Assembly (NCBI RefSeq): GCF_000189635.1
Contig: NW_002475972.1
Span: forward strand, 93,033 to 157,032
Origin: Tetrahymena thermophila SB210
Taxonomy: Eukaryota > Ciliophora > Oligohymenophorea > Hymenostomatida > Tetrahymenidae
Direction of reading: 5' to 3'
DNA: 64,000 nucleotides
The translations under genes and the position numbers were made by a program. Below the pieces are notes generated by a model. The model was not told the origin of the DNA. It was given only the letters and a program-made list of their open reading frames with translations, and made no database searches. Of the stretch, positions 50,765-62,757 are shown in pieces (within the stretch, counting starts at the first letter, position 1; each line of letters begins with the position of its first letter).

Positions 50765-51164
50765 TACATACGTAAGTGGTGAAAAAGGAAGAATACCAAT
50801 AAAATATTTGAATAATAGAAAATAATATGTTTTAATATATAATTTTTTGTTATAAGATAGTTTAACCTAAAATATCTATATATTGATTTATTATTATTTT
50901 TATATATATGAAACTTATATTTTGGTAAATTAAAATAATAAATTAAGGCATCAAAATAATTAGCATCGGACCTCATTAAATAAAAAATAATTATTTAAAG
51001 ATTTAATTTTTTAAAATGAAAATTAAGTTGAGATAGTAAAAAAAATTTTGTAGAATATAATCAATGAATAATCATGAGAATTTCTGTTAGAAAAATTATT
51101 TTTTTAAATAAACAGAAAGTTAATTATATAAAAAATATTAATAATATTAAAAAATTAAATATAC
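50765..51164. other. LRR gene 5 3' flank meeting an inverted LRR gene intron
   Basis: The first 150 bases match the 3' flanks of LRR genes 2-4. The last 100 (minus strand) match the intron that follows leader exon 2 in intact LRR genes, up to a break near 51040-51060. No LRR exon follows, so two gene ends are butted tail to head. Confidence 0.55.
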
Positions 51165-51302
51165 TTCAGATTAATTTCGAGAACCTAATGAGATAAAACT
51201 GAAATGTTTAAAAACTTTTTTTATTAATAAAAATAAATTTTAAAGGATATTAATAAAAGAATAAATAATTACATCTTCTAATCTTATAATCTATTATATC
51301 AT
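51165..51302 (-). pseudogene. Orphan LRR-gene leader (two leader exons, no LRR exons)
   Basis: ATG at 51302-51300. Exon 1 is 51273-51302, 30 nt rather than 39 (MIQQIIRLED). Exon 2 is 51165-51214, 50 nt, with proper AG and GT borders. In the direction of transcription the next LRR sequence is missing, because the plus-strand gene 5 begins to be encountered instead. This is a head cut off from its body, or a start moved by inversion. Confidence 0.75.
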
Positions 51303-52100
51303 TTATTTTTTTTTCAAAAATATTGAAAAGCAATTTATGGAATATAATTAATTAATTATAAATGGATAAAAAGAACAAATAAAATATAATAATTATTAAA
51401 TATTAAATATTAATTTAATATTTGCTTTTATGAAGAAATATAAGAACAAAAATTAATTTAACATTCATTATTTAATCTAAATATTTGTATTTAAAACATA
51501 TATTGCTCATCCAGGAATTAAAATATGATGAACTGGAAGTATATCATGATATTTTAATTCCTAGATTATCTTTCAAAATAATAAAAAATTTAAACAATAT
51601 TTTATAAAAAACTATTGCAAAATAATATTATCAATGAAATTCTTTAATAAATAAAAATACATATTTGTTAATTTAATTATGTATTAATAATAAAGATTTT
51701 CTTAAAAGTTTTTAATGAAGAATTTAATGCTTTTTTAATAATTTAAATTGTAAAATAATTTAATTTTTTATTTATAAAAATAATCTATTTAATTGAAATA
51801 TTATATAAAGGAATAAATTAATTCCTTTACAATATTCAGTACTATCTATAATGATGAACTGAAATAAATTAAAATAGAAAAAGGTTATTAAATTACCAAA
51901 TTGTTCTGGAATTAATGAGAAAAAGAGGAAACTGGGTGTATATTAAATATTCAAAAATCAGATATTGATTGAATTATTAAAAATTAATAATTTGGAAAAT
52001 ACCTAAAAATAAATAAAAATTATCTATATAAATATAATAAAAATAAATTTTAAGATGTATTCTGAGTGCATTTATATGTGCGAGTTTTTCTATTCTATTC
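51303..52100. other. Spacer with hairpin, no gene seen
   Basis: It starts with the inverted LRR upstream block (to about 51400) and includes the hairpin at 51513-51562. The rest is AT-rich without recognised coding sequence. Confidence 0.45.
51513..51562. repeat. Inverted repeat / hairpin, 19-nt arms
   Basis: Left arm 51513-51531 (AGGAATTAAAATATGATGA) and right arm 51544-51562 pair at 18 of 19 positions, with a 12-nt loop. No T-run or obvious gene end is adjacent. Candidate small-RNA hairpin, transposon end or structural palindrome. Confidence 0.85.
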
Positions 52101-52825
52101 TATCACCAATTTAATTGCAACTTTTTAAATATTGGAGAAAAATATCTAAATAATTTATTAATGAGAAGGAAAAAATGAAGAAAAAATATGAAATAATAAG
52201 ATTAATAAATTAATAATAAAAGCAAATGTTGAAAATAAAATTATGAGTTAAATTAAAAAAGAAAAAAGAAACAAAAACAAGCAAGCAAGCAATCACAATA
52301 AAAAGAAAAAAGAGCTTTATTGTTTTAAAGTTAGTTTTTACAAATAAAAATATCACAATTCAAAATAAATAAACTGTTTTTACTCAAGTTGAAGTGTCAA
52401 ATTTGAGAGATTAATGCAGTTTGCTAGGCCAGAACCTAAGCCTAATGCACCTTCGTCACCAATTTCATTGTTACTTTTTAAATATTGAATAAAAAATATA
52501 TAATTAATTTATTAATGAGGAAAAAATGAAGAAAAAATATGAAATAATAAGATTAATAAATTAATAATAAAAGTAAATTTTGAAAACAAAATGATGAGTT
52601 AAATTAAGAAAGAAAGAAGAAACAAAAGCAAAAAAGCACAATAAAAAGAAAAAAAAAGAGAAAAGAGCTTTATTGTTTTAAGTTAGATTTTACAAATTAA
52701 AATATCACAATCCAAAATAAATAAACTGTTTTTACTCAAGTTGAAGTGTCAAATTTGATAGATTAATGCACTTTGCTAGTCCAGAACCTAAGCCTAATGC
52801 ACCTTCATCACCAATTTAATTGTAA
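52101..52825 (-). pseudogene. LRR gene fragment (two whole LRR exons, one truncated)
   Basis: LRR exons 52736-52825 and 52384-52473 are both 90 nt, open, with good splice borders and almost identical to each other. A third starts at 52120 (CAATTAAATTGGTGAT) but breaks at about 52101 into unrelated sequence (AGAATAGAATAG). No leader exon is found on the 5' side (52826-53200), although intron-like sequence continues there. The leader at 51165-51302 lies downstream instead. This is the debris of a rearranged minus-strand LRR gene. Confidence 0.8.
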
Positions 52826-53288
52826 CTTTTTAAATATTGAAGAAAAAATATATAATTAATTAGTTAATTAGAAAGAAAATATAATCAGTTAAATTAACAA
52901 AGAAAGAAGAAAAATATTAGCAAGCACAATTTAAAGGAAAAGAAAAATAAAAAAAATAAATTAAAAGAGCTTTTATGTTTGAATTAATTTTCATAATTAA
53001 AAATATTAGAATACAAAAGAAATAAACTGTTTTTATCAAGTTAAATGTTAATAACAAAAAATGAAGAAAAAATATGAAATATGAAATAATAAAAATGAAT
53101 AACAAATAATTAAAAATTGAAATGAAAATCTCTCAATTTAGAAAAAATATGAAAATTATTTAAAAACAAAATTTTTTATACAAACATATAAGGATAAATA
53201 CAATAAAATTAAAAATATAATTAATTAAAACTGATAATTTATTTGTAATAAATTTAATTAAATATATTATTTCTTATGATATAGAGCC
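52826..53288. other. Intron-like LRR remnants and spacer
   Basis: 52850-53110 resembles LRR introns in minus orientation (AATTAAAAGAGCTTTTATG.., AATAAACTGTTTTTA). The remainder is spacer 3' of the TRIM-like gene 1. No exon found. Confidence 0.45.
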
Positions 53289-54956
53289 TCAGTTATTTGG
53301 GAATTCATTTAATTCTTCTAATTCTATAATCTCAAACATATCTCCTACATTATCACTCAAAAATTAAACACCAAAATGATACCTTTGACCATTTTTAATT
53401 TTATTATTATTTTTTACATTTTAAAATTAAGATTTATTATTACAGTTTCTATATTAAATTAGATTATTTTCTAAACAAACTCTGAACTCTAAAGATGATT
53501 TTATCTCTTCTTAAGTTAAATCTATTATTGGTTAATTTTACTTGCTTTACTGAGAAAATATGGGAGTTGATAAATTATTAAATGATAAATTAACCTAACC
53601 AAAATAATTTTGTTTGGGAAATTATGAATTAACTTATTGTTTTAAACCAAAAATATTATTTTAATTATATTTTTTTTCTTAGCTGCCTATTCTAAATCCT
53701 AACTCTTCTTCATCTAAATCTTTGGTATGCAGATTATTAACTGTTATTAATCCAACATAGAATGTTGAATTTTAATTTGATTTTGAGAAATTGACTTTAA
53801 ATAAATATTTTTTTTTGGGGTCAAAAGTAAAATTAAGAAAACACTGAACATTATAGTTTTCATCCTTAACTCTTTCTACCATAAATTTAGATTGTTTATT
53901 TGTTTATAAGTAATTTGATGAATTATTTTATTTTGAAAAAATGAAAGCATCATCATTTTTAAGTTTTAAGTTATAATTAAACTCACTGAAATATTTGAAA
54001 TTTTTTTATCCTAGTTACTTAATCTGATTGGTCATCAAATTTTATATATCAATTGTATTTTTATAAATATCTTTCATAAATTGTGCTTAATTGAGCTAAT
54101 TATTTAATAATAAAGTCTATTATTCTTTTAAGAAATTATCTAAAAACCAATTTTTTTGATTCATTTTTTAAATTAATTCCTTTTTACAAAGATTAAGCTA
54201 ATCTATTAAAATTTAGATTTTTATCTACTCATAATTGTTAATTTATAGCTCTTCTTCTATTTTTTTCTTGTAAGCTTCAATATTTTCAAATCTAAATTCT
54301 TCTTTTTCAGTTCCAAAATTAAAATTATTTTTAGGTAAAAGATTAACAACTTTTAAAATTTCTAAAATATTTGCTTTGAATTGAGCAGTTCTTACCTCAT
54401 CCAGTTTACTAATAAATTAATATTATTTCATCATATAAGAAAGTTGAGAGGTATATTTTTCTTTTTTTTAGAATTGGGAATTGATTTGCTCATTTAGATC
54501 TTATTCAATTTTTTCAGTTTATTGATTTTCTTAAACAAGGCATTCTTTCATTTTTTCTATTGATGCCATTTCCTGATATTATTCAATTATGTCAGACTTG
54601 AATTCTTAAACCTTTTAGGCTTAAATTAGCTATTCTTTCTTTTTCTAAGATATAATCTAAATTACTTCTTGAGTTAGTGATTCGTAAAATTCTTCAATGT
54701 GTTACTTGATGTCCGTTTCATTATTTTTTAAGTCAATTATATCTTTTCTTAATGAATCACTAGAAAGTGGAGGCCAATTTTCTAAAAAAGAGTTGCTATC
54801 AAATTCAATTATATCTTGCAAAAGTAAAAATTCAGCTTCAATTTTTTTATTTGATATGCATTTGACACATTATAATTTTGATTTTTCTTTTTCTAATAAA
54901 TTTAGAAGAAATATTGGGTAATTTTTATGGATATTGCAGCAAATACCTCTGTTCAT
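53289..54956 (-). CDS. TRIM-like protein 1: zinc-knuckle, coiled coil, SPRY-like (555 aa)
   Basis: One uninterrupted exon, ATG at 54956-54954, TGA at 53289-53291, with dozens of in-frame TAA/TAG. Near the N-terminus Cys7, His10, Cys30 and Cys33 form a C-x2-H...C-x2-C pattern (CNIH and CVKC), suggesting one bound zinc. A family-specific FLENWPPL follows (57-64). Residues from about 80 to 350 are Lys/Glu/Gln-rich with heptad-like spacing, a likely coiled coil. The C-terminal part has beta-rich segments (YLFKVNF, STFYVGLI, LGFRIGS, YHFGVQF, VGDMFEI) that resemble SPRY/B30.2 domains; I infer this from pattern only. The layout is that of TRIM-type proteins, but no RING is present, so ubiquitin-ligase activity is not supported. 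It differs from copies 2 and 3 by about 30 extra residues before LEFRVCLE. Divergent with the pseudogene at 55815. Confidence 0.85.
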
Positions 54957-55814
54957 TTTGTTTATTTATTTATTTCTTTTTAGTTTACCTATTTTAATTA
55001 AATAATTAATTTTATATCAAATTGTTATTCAGAATTTAATTGATTTAAAGATATTAATCAGAATGAGAAAAAATCAATAAAACCCTTTTATCTCAAAATC
55101 AGTAATGTGTCATAAAAAATATTTGATCTTAATAAAATTGTAAATCGATTAATGTGGTCATATACTCTGTTTTAAATTATAAACATATTATATTTATTTT
55201 TTATTTTAAAAATAGACAAATTAATTTTTATTAAAATAATTCGATTTCTTCAAATAGCTTAACATAAAATTAAATTATAAAGATTTATAACTTTAGTGTA
55301 TACAAGTTTATGCCCATATAAATATTTTTATTATTATTATGTAAGTATTTTATATTTAACTAAATTACGCAATATACGCAAAATACTTTTTAATTAATAA
55401 AAATCAGATAACAAAATAAAGATCAGATAATACAGTATAGATCAGATAACATAATAGACGCTATTGCTTAACTTCCTTTTTTAAATATACTTTAAGAACT
55501 ATTTATTTCATAGAACTCCTTATCCATTTTTCTACTCTATATAAAATATTGCTGTCTTAACATTTTCCTTAACTTATTAAAATCAAAAATAAAATTTTAT
55601 TTTTAAAAATTTACATTATATTTTTAATAATACAGTTGAATTTGTTATGCTAATTTTAGTAATACATATCAAATTTTTTTGTCATCAATAGGATATTTTA
55701 ATATATATTGCTTATCAAAATTTTAAGAAAAAAGGGTTTTGTTTTCTTTTTTTCGATCTGAGAAAAATTTAAATATCATCTTGAAATTATAATTTTTTAG
55801 CTTAAAAAATAAAT
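54957..55814. promoter_or_regulatory. Divergent intergenic region between TRIM-like gene 1 and the plus-strand copy
   Basis: 858 bp, homologous almost throughout to 62758-63630, the matching region of the gene 3/4 pair; part recurs at 60093-60690. It includes the motif ACGCAATATACGCAAAATA at 55367-55385, then AATCAGATAACA. Conservation between copies and position between two divergent starts suggest a shared bidirectional promoter. Confidence 0.55.
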
Positions 55815-57355
55815 ATGAATAAATAACTTGATTGCGATATTCTCAGTAAATGCTAAATATTTCATATTGATGTGTTGCAAGACTAAGATATTGTAAATTA
55901 AAAAATGAAATGAGTTTTATCTAAAAATTTATTTTTTGATAAATGGCCACCTATTTCTGAAGATTTTTTAAGAAAAAAAATCATCTAATTAAGAAACGAA
56001 GTGAAACATATCATTTAATAGATTATAAACTTCTATGAATAGTTTACAAAACAATTAATCTAAGTTTAAAAATTATTAGAATGAAAAGATAAAATTATTA
56101 GAATGAAAAGATAAAATTATTAATCAGTGTTGCTGTATTGCATCTATTGATAAAATCAGTAAATCTTTTACATAAGTGAATGAATTGAATGAATAAATTG
56201 ATGAGAATTTAAAAGAGAAAATGGATTCTCAGTTTAATATAATTGAGGAATTTATTTCTATTCTGCCATAAATAATTTTATAATATGAATTAATAAGCCA
56301 TATGAATATTTAAAAGCATACACAGATAAAAGAAATAATATTTTTAAAAGAATTAATTTATTACCACAAAATAACTTTAAATTTGGAAATGGAATGTATG
56401 GGTTTAATAAAATTAGCGCTTAAAAACTAGATTAAGAATATGAAATTAACAAGAAAAACAATTGTAAAAGAGATTATTTAATAAAGACATTTGTAATTAA
56501 TAACTGTTTTAAAAATGAATTAGAAAGGTTGGTATTTATATGATCTCTTGTTAAGTTAGTAAGCTTTAATATCAAAATATTAAATTGATAAGGCTCATAA
56601 TGTGAAGGGTATTTACTTTAATTTCTTCTAATTAATCTCAGAATTATTTAAAAATGAATGAATCTTAAATCAAAATAGTTTTAAATATTATAATCAATTT
56701 TTATGTGAATTAAGATTAAAGTCTAATATAATAACTTGTTCTAATTATAATAATTCTAATTAATATTTAGCATCTTATATATATTCTTAAGCGTAGTTAA
56801 GGGTACGAATAACAAAAAGTGGTTCAGGTAACGTTTGTTGTTATCTTTATTAATTGCATTCTCAAACTGAAAAAGAAATATTAATTTAGAATTAATTTTT
56901 ATAAAAGTAACAATTAATCTGCTTTCTTTATAGGGCTTATTGACAGCTAATTTAACTATAGTAGTTTAAATTCAAATTGATTTGGATTCTTAATATCTTA
57001 AATAAGGTCTAACTTAAATTAAGCAAATTAAATAGTCGATTTAAAAAGTTATTAAGTACACTTAAGTTTTCAGAATTTGAATTGAAAAACAAGCAATAAA
57101 TTTAATATAATGTCTATCCTATTAACTCTAATGAGATATTAAATTTAATTTAATGGCTCATATTGTTTAGCTTTTGAATTTTATTATGATTATCGAGGAG
57201 ACAGGTTAGAAGTTTTTGACTATTAAGAGTTAGAAGAACTATCTATCTATCTTAAAATGATTTATTTTACTGATTTTTATGAAAGTTTAATCTAAATAAA
57301 TAAATTTACAGAAAAGGCTATAATTCATTTTAAATTCAAATATATTTTTGAATGA
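55815..57355 (+). pseudogene. TRIM-like plus-strand copy, broken
   Basis: It begins MNKQLDCDILSKC, which aligns with the intact copy at 63631 (MNKQIVCDIHSNC); the zinc-ligand His is now Leu. After 30 codons a deletion of about 26 nt, relative to that copy, shifts the frame before the KWPPISEDFL segment. A 22-bp tandem duplication sits at 56072-56115. LLPQ-N-NFKFG (about 56360) and an SPRY-like ending (FEFYYDYRGDRLEV) are recognisable in different frames. At least three frame breaks make an intact product unlikely. The last open frame ends at TGA 57353-57355. Confidence 0.8.
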
Positions 57356-57956
57356 TTTGTAAATAAAATATTTAAAATTTATGCAACCATCTATCTACCT
57401 TTATTTGTAAAAACAAATAATTCCTATTTATTTTTCACTATTATTTTTTACAAATTATTAGATTTTCGAAATAATAACAAATACTGTTTATATTACCTAA
57501 ATATATTTAATTCATCTAAATTTAATTAAAAACTAACAATTTATTTGTTATTATTTATATAATTTTTTATGTATAAAGAAGAAAAAACTTTCACTATAAA
57601 AAAAATAATAAAAAGTAAATGAATAAATAATCATAAAAGCTTAAAGAATCATTATTTATCTATGAAAATGAAAACGATGTTTTCATAATTGAAAGGTGAA
57701 AGGGAGGGGGGGGAATAATAAAATTTAACAAAATAATATGGGAAATAAATGGATTTTACATTTGATTTTGTGCAACTTCGAAAATTTAATTTTTTCCACA
57801 TCCCAGCTTCTCAAGCTTAACAACATCATTAAACTCTTCTAAGCTAACTATCTAACAGTTACACGAAGGTCTCAGAAAGTAGAGATAAATTGAGATTTTT
57901 CTTTTTTAATTTTATTTATTTGTAATGTTTAAATCTTTAAAATTAAACCTCTTAAA
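57356..57956. other. Spacer with poly-purine G run and an unassigned open stretch
   Basis: 8-nt G run at 57706-57713 within GAAAGGGAGGGGGGGGAA. On the minus strand a frame is open from about 57900 to 57600 and includes CNCQIVSLEEFNDVVKLEKL then GCGKN, which looks protein-like. But I find no start or splice sites to build a gene. Confidence 0.4.
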
Positions 57957-58145
57957 TCAGTAGTATGCTGTGCTTTCAGTAGTAGAACCTTCCCACCAAC
58001 TTTCATTCAATTCATCTGCAGCTGACTTAGTTTTAATACAAATTTTAAATTGGTAGAGAAAAATTTAGCTAATTTCCTCATATTCCTTAGACTCAGTCTA
58101 CTTGCCTTCTGCACTTAATTTTTTATTTTGTGTTATTTTTTTCAT
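57957..58145 (-). CDS. Unrecognised short ORF or terminal exon (62 codons)
   Basis: ATG at 58145-58143, TGA at 57957-57959. The peptide has ordinary protein composition with two in-frame TAG/TAA codons read as Gln, and includes EGKQTESKEYEEISQIFLYQ and then AADELNESWWEGSTTE. The frame stays open for another dozen or so codons upstream of the ATG, so it could be a last exon of a longer or truncated gene. I do not recognise it, and no repeat of it is present elsewhere in the window. Confidence 0.4.
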
Positions 58146-58520
58146 AAATTTAGATCTCTATTTTCTTTCAAATTTACGCAAAAAATGGTATCAAATCATT
58201 CATTTTGATACTATTAGAATAAACTTATTGAAAAACACGCAATAATTATTACAAAACTGAATAGATTAAAATGCATCCACTAAATGTTAATAATATAGCA
58301 AAATGGTATATATTTACCATACTATTATTACATTAACCTATAAAATTTTATTTTTATATACCATTTTATTGAGTTTTTCTAAAAGATGAAAATGTTTTAA
58401 ATACAAAATTTTTATACTAACAAAAAAAGATAATTAGAATAAAATTAAAAACATAAATAATTAAAACCTATTAAATAAGTTTGATTAAGTATATTATTTC
58501 TTATCATATAGTATAGGTGA
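58146..58520. other. Spacer, no gene seen
   Basis: AT-rich, with an AAATGGTATATATTTACCAT-type palindrome at about 58303-58322. It lies 3' of TRIM-like gene 2. Confidence 0.4.
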
Positions 58521-60092
58521 TCAATTATCTGGGAATTCATTTAATTCTTCTAATTTTATAATATCAAACATATCTCCTACATTATCACTAAAAAATTAAA
58601 CACCAAAATAATACCTTTTATCAGCTTTAATTTAATTATTATTTTTTACTTTTTAAAATTAAGATTTATCATTACAATTTTTATATTAAATTAAATTATC
58701 TTTTAAACAAACTCTGAACTCTAAAGTTAAATTCTTCTCATCTTAGGTTAAATCTATTATTGATTAATTTTATCTTTAATTATAAACTTAATTAAATAAA
58801 TAAAATTATTTTTCTTAGCTGCCTATTCTAAATCCCAACTCTTCTTCATCTAAATCTTTAATATGTAGATTATTAGCTGTTATTAATCCAACAAAAAATG
58901 TTGAATTTGAATTTTATTTTTAGAAATTAACTTTAAATAAATATTTTTTTTTTGGGTCAAAAGTAAAATTAAGAAAACACTGAACATAAGACTATCCATT
59001 TCTAACTCTCTCTATCATAAATTTAGATTTTTTATTGGGTTTTATGTAATCTTATGAATACCTATAGTTTGAAAAAATGAAAATGTCATCATTTTTAAGT
59101 TTTAAGTTATAATTAAATTCACTGAAATATTTGAAATTTGTTTATCCTAGTTACTAAATTTGATTGGTCATCAAATTTTATAAATCAATTGTATTTTTAT
59201 AAATATCTTTCATAAATTGTGCTTAATTGAGCTAATTATTTAATAATAAAGTCTATTATTCTTTTAAGAAATTATCTAAAAACCAATCTTTTTGATTCAT
59301 TCTTTAAATTAATTCATTTTTACAAAGATTAAGCTAATCTATTAAAATTTAGATTTTTATCTGATCTTATTTGTTAATTTAAAGCTCTTCTTCTATTTTT
59401 TTCTTGTAAGCTTCAATATTTTCAAATCTAAATTCTGCTTTTTCAGTTCCAAAATTAAAATTATTTTAAGGTAAAAGATTAACAACTTTTAAAATTTCTA
59501 AAATATTTGCTTTCAGTTGAGCAGTTCTTACATCATCCAGTTTACTAATTAATTCATATTATTTCATCATACAAGAAAGTTGAGAGGTATATTCATCTTT
59601 TTTTTAGAATTGGGAATTGATATGCTCTTTTAGATCTTATTCAATTTTTTCAGTTTATTGATTTTCTTAAACAAGAAATTCTTTCATTTTATCAATTTAT
59701 GCCATTTGCTGATATTATTCAATTATATCAGACTTTAATTCATAAACCTTTTAGGCTTATATTAGCTATTCTTTCTTTTTCTAAGATATAATCTAAATTA
59801 TTTCTTGAGTTAGTGATTCATAAAATTCTTCAATGGGTTAATTGATGTCTGTATCATTATTTTTTAATTTAATAATATTATCTCTTAATGATTCATTAGA
59901 AAGTGGAGGCCAATTTTCAAAAAATGAGTTGCTATCAAATTCAATTATATCTTGCAAGAGTAAAAATTCAACTTCAATTCTTTTATTTGATATGCATTTG
60001 ACACATTATAATTTGGCTTTTTCTTTTTCTAATAAATTTATATGAAATATTGGGTAATTTTTGTGGATATTACAGCTAAGACCTCTGTTCAT
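58521..60092 (-). CDS. TRIM-like protein 2 (523 aa)
   Basis: One exon, ATG at 60092-60090, TGA at 58521-58523, no internal TGA. The zinc ligands Cys7, His10, Cys30 and Cys33 are kept (SCNIH and CVKC); the extra Cys6 of copies 1 and 3 is Ser here. FFENWPPL, the coiled-coil region and the SPRY-like end (YYFGVQF, VGDMFDI) follow the same order as in copy 1, with very high similarity in the middle. It is shorter by 32 residues, lost just after LGFRIGSQEK. This copy has no plus-strand partner; its upstream region is cut at about 60690. Recent duplication is inferred from identity that extends into flanks. Confidence 0.86.
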
Positions 60093-60127
60093 ATTGTTTA
60101 TTTATTTATTACTTTCTTTTTTACTTT

Positions 60128-60158
<31 letters not shown>

Positions 60159-61191
60159 ATTAAATAATTAATTAATAAATAAATAAATCAAATTGAAATT
60201 AACTCAAAATTTAATTGACTTAAAGATATTAATCACAAAGAGGAAAAATTAATAAAACCCTTTTATCTCAAAATCAATAATATGTCATAAAATATCTTTA
60301 TCCTTAATAAAATTTTTAATTAATTAATTAATTAATTTGGTCATATTATCTCTATTAAATTATAAATATTATATATATAGTTTGTATTTTAAAAATAAAA
60401 TAATTAATTATTATTAAAATAATTGTTTTTCTTCAAAATCCTTAAGATATTATTCATAACTTTAGTGCATAAAAGCTTGTGCTCTTATAAATATATTATT
60501 ATTAAGTAATTATTTAACATAATGATGCAATATACGCAAAATATTATTTAATTAATAGAGATTAGATAACATAATAGATTCTATTGCTTGCTTAACTTAC
60601 TGATATAAATATACTTTAAGTGATCTTTAATTCATGGAACACCTTCTCTATTTTTCTATTCTATATAAAATATTCTTAATCTTAAAATTAAAATATCACC
60701 AACTGTGTAAGTAGGTAGGTAAAGATGGTGATTTTTCATTTACTTTTTATGATTATTAACTAATTTTTATCATTCTAAATTTTAATTGTTTTTATAATTC
60801 TGTTTTTATCAAATGTATGATCTTTAAAATCAATTTGATTTATTGGAAATTTGTTATGGATATCACAAAAAAAGATCTCTATTCATTTTTCTATTATTTT
60901 TAGTTTGAAATTTGTATTTTCAAAAAGTATTAAATTTTACTTATTTTTATTATTTATTAACATTTAATCATTTTAAAAGAATAAAATAACTAATTATTTT
61001 TTAAAAAAATTAATTTCTAAAGTCCTTTATTACATTTCATATTCAGATATGTTTTTATAAAGAAAATATGTTGATTTTATTTTGAGCATATTGTATAAAG
61101 ATAATTACAATAAAAATAAAAAAATAAATTAACAATTATTATTTATAAGCAATAAGTTTGATTAAGTAAATTATTTCTTATTATACAGGGG
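60093..61191. other. Upstream region of TRIM-like gene 2, truncated, plus relic
   Basis: 60093-60690 matches the first part of the divergent intergenic regions (motif at 60525-60543). It also has a (TTTA)n run at about 60120-60155. Homology then stops and no plus-strand gene follows. At 60841-60886 a minus-strand relic of a TRIM-like N-terminus remains. Confidence 0.5.
60841..60886 (-). pseudogene. Relic N-terminus of a TRIM-like gene
   Basis: From ATG at 60886-60884, ATGAATAGAGATCTTTTTTT matches the start of copies 1-3 (ATGAACAGAGGTCxTxGCTG). A TGATATCCATAACAAATTTC piece then matches their TAATATCCATAAAAATTACC. A shift and a TGA end it within ten codons. No body follows. Confidence 0.6.
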
Positions 61192-62757
61192 TCAATTATC
61201 TGGGAATTCATTTAATTCTTCTAATTCTATTATTTCAAACATATCTCCTACATTATTGCTAAAAAATTAAACACCAAAATAATACTTTTGGTCAGTTTTA
61301 ATTTAATTATTATTCTATACATTTTAAAATTAAGAATCATTATTACAGTATCTATATTAAATTAGATTACTTTCTAAACAAAATCTGAACTCTAAAGTTA
61401 CATTATTATTTAAATTAAAATTTTAATTTATGGCATTATTGGCAAATAAACTGCCACCAAACAGCAATGATTATTTTTATTAGTTGCCTATTCTAAACCC
61501 CAATCCTTCTTCATCTAAATCTTTTATGTGTAGATTATTAACTGTTATTAATCCAAAATAAAATGTTGAATTTTATTCTGATTTGAAGAAATTAATTTTA
61601 AATATATATTTTTTTTTTGGGTTAAAAGTAAAATTAAGAAAACACTGGACATTATAATTTCCATATTTAACCCTTTCTACCATAAATTTAGATTTTTTAT
61701 TAGTTAAAATGTAATTTGAAGAATTATTATTTGTTGAAAAAATGAAAACATCTTCATTTTTTAGTTTTAAGTTATAATTTAATTCACTGAAATATTTGAA
61801 ATCTTTTTATCCTAGTTTCTAAATATGATTGGTCATCAAATTTTATAAATCATTTGTATTTCTATAAATATCTTTGATAAATTGCACTTAATTGAGTTAA
61901 TTATTTAATATAAAAGTCTATTATTCTTTTAAGAAATTATCTAAAAACCAATCTTTTTGATTCATTCTTTAAATTAATTCATTTTTACAAAGATTAAGCT
62001 AATCTATTAAAATTTCCGTTTTTATCTGATCTTATTTGTTAATTTAAAGTTCTTCTTCTATTTTTTTCTTGTAAGCTTCTATATTTTCAATTCTTAATTC
62101 TTCATTTTCAGTTCCAAAATTAAAATTATTTTAAGGTAAAAGATTAACAGCTTTTAAAATTTCAAAAATATTTGCTTTCAGTTGAGCAGTTCTTACATCA
62201 TCCAGTTTACTAATTAATTCATATTATTTCATCATATAAGAAAGTTGAGAGGTATATTAATCTTTTTTTTAGAATTGGGAATTGATATGCTCTTTTAGAT
62301 CTTATTCAATTTTATCAGTTTATTGATTTTCTTAAACAAGACATTCTTTCATTTTATCAATTTATGCCATTTGCTGATATTATTCAATTAACTCAGACTT
62401 TTATTAGTAAACCTTTGAGGCTTATATTAGCTATTCTTTCTTTTTCTAAGAAATTATCTAAATTACTTCTTTAGTTAGAGATTCGTAAAATTCTTCTATT
62501 AATTAATTGAAGTCTGTTTCTTTACTTTTTAAGTCAATTATATCTTTTCTTAATGATTCATTAGAAAGTGGAGGCCAAATTTCAAAAAATTAGTTGCTAT
62601 CAAATTCACTGACATCCTGTAAAAGTAAAAGTTCAACTTACATTTTTTTATTTGATATACATCTGGCACATTATAATTTTTCTTTTTCGTTTTCTAATAA
62701 ACTGATATATAAAATAGGATAACCTTAATGTATATTACAGCAATGACCTCTGTTCAT
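61192..62757 (-). CDS. TRIM-like protein 3 (521 aa)
   Basis: One exon, ATG at 62757-62755, TGA at 61192-61194, open throughout. Same architecture as copies 1 and 2: HCCNIH and CARC zinc ligands, FFEIWPPL, Gln/Lys/Glu-rich coiled coil, SPRY-like C-terminus ending VGDMFEIIELEELNEFPDN. Between LGFRIGN and LEFRFCLE it carries SLLFGGSLFANNAI, where the other two have different sequence, so this loop is the most variable part of the family. It forms a divergent pair with the plus-strand copy at 63631. Confidence 0.86.

Noticed and set aside
54697-54921. Plus-strand 74-codon frame
   Set aside because: It is antisense to TRIM-like gene 1, and the same shadow recurs at 59842-60045 opposite copy 2.
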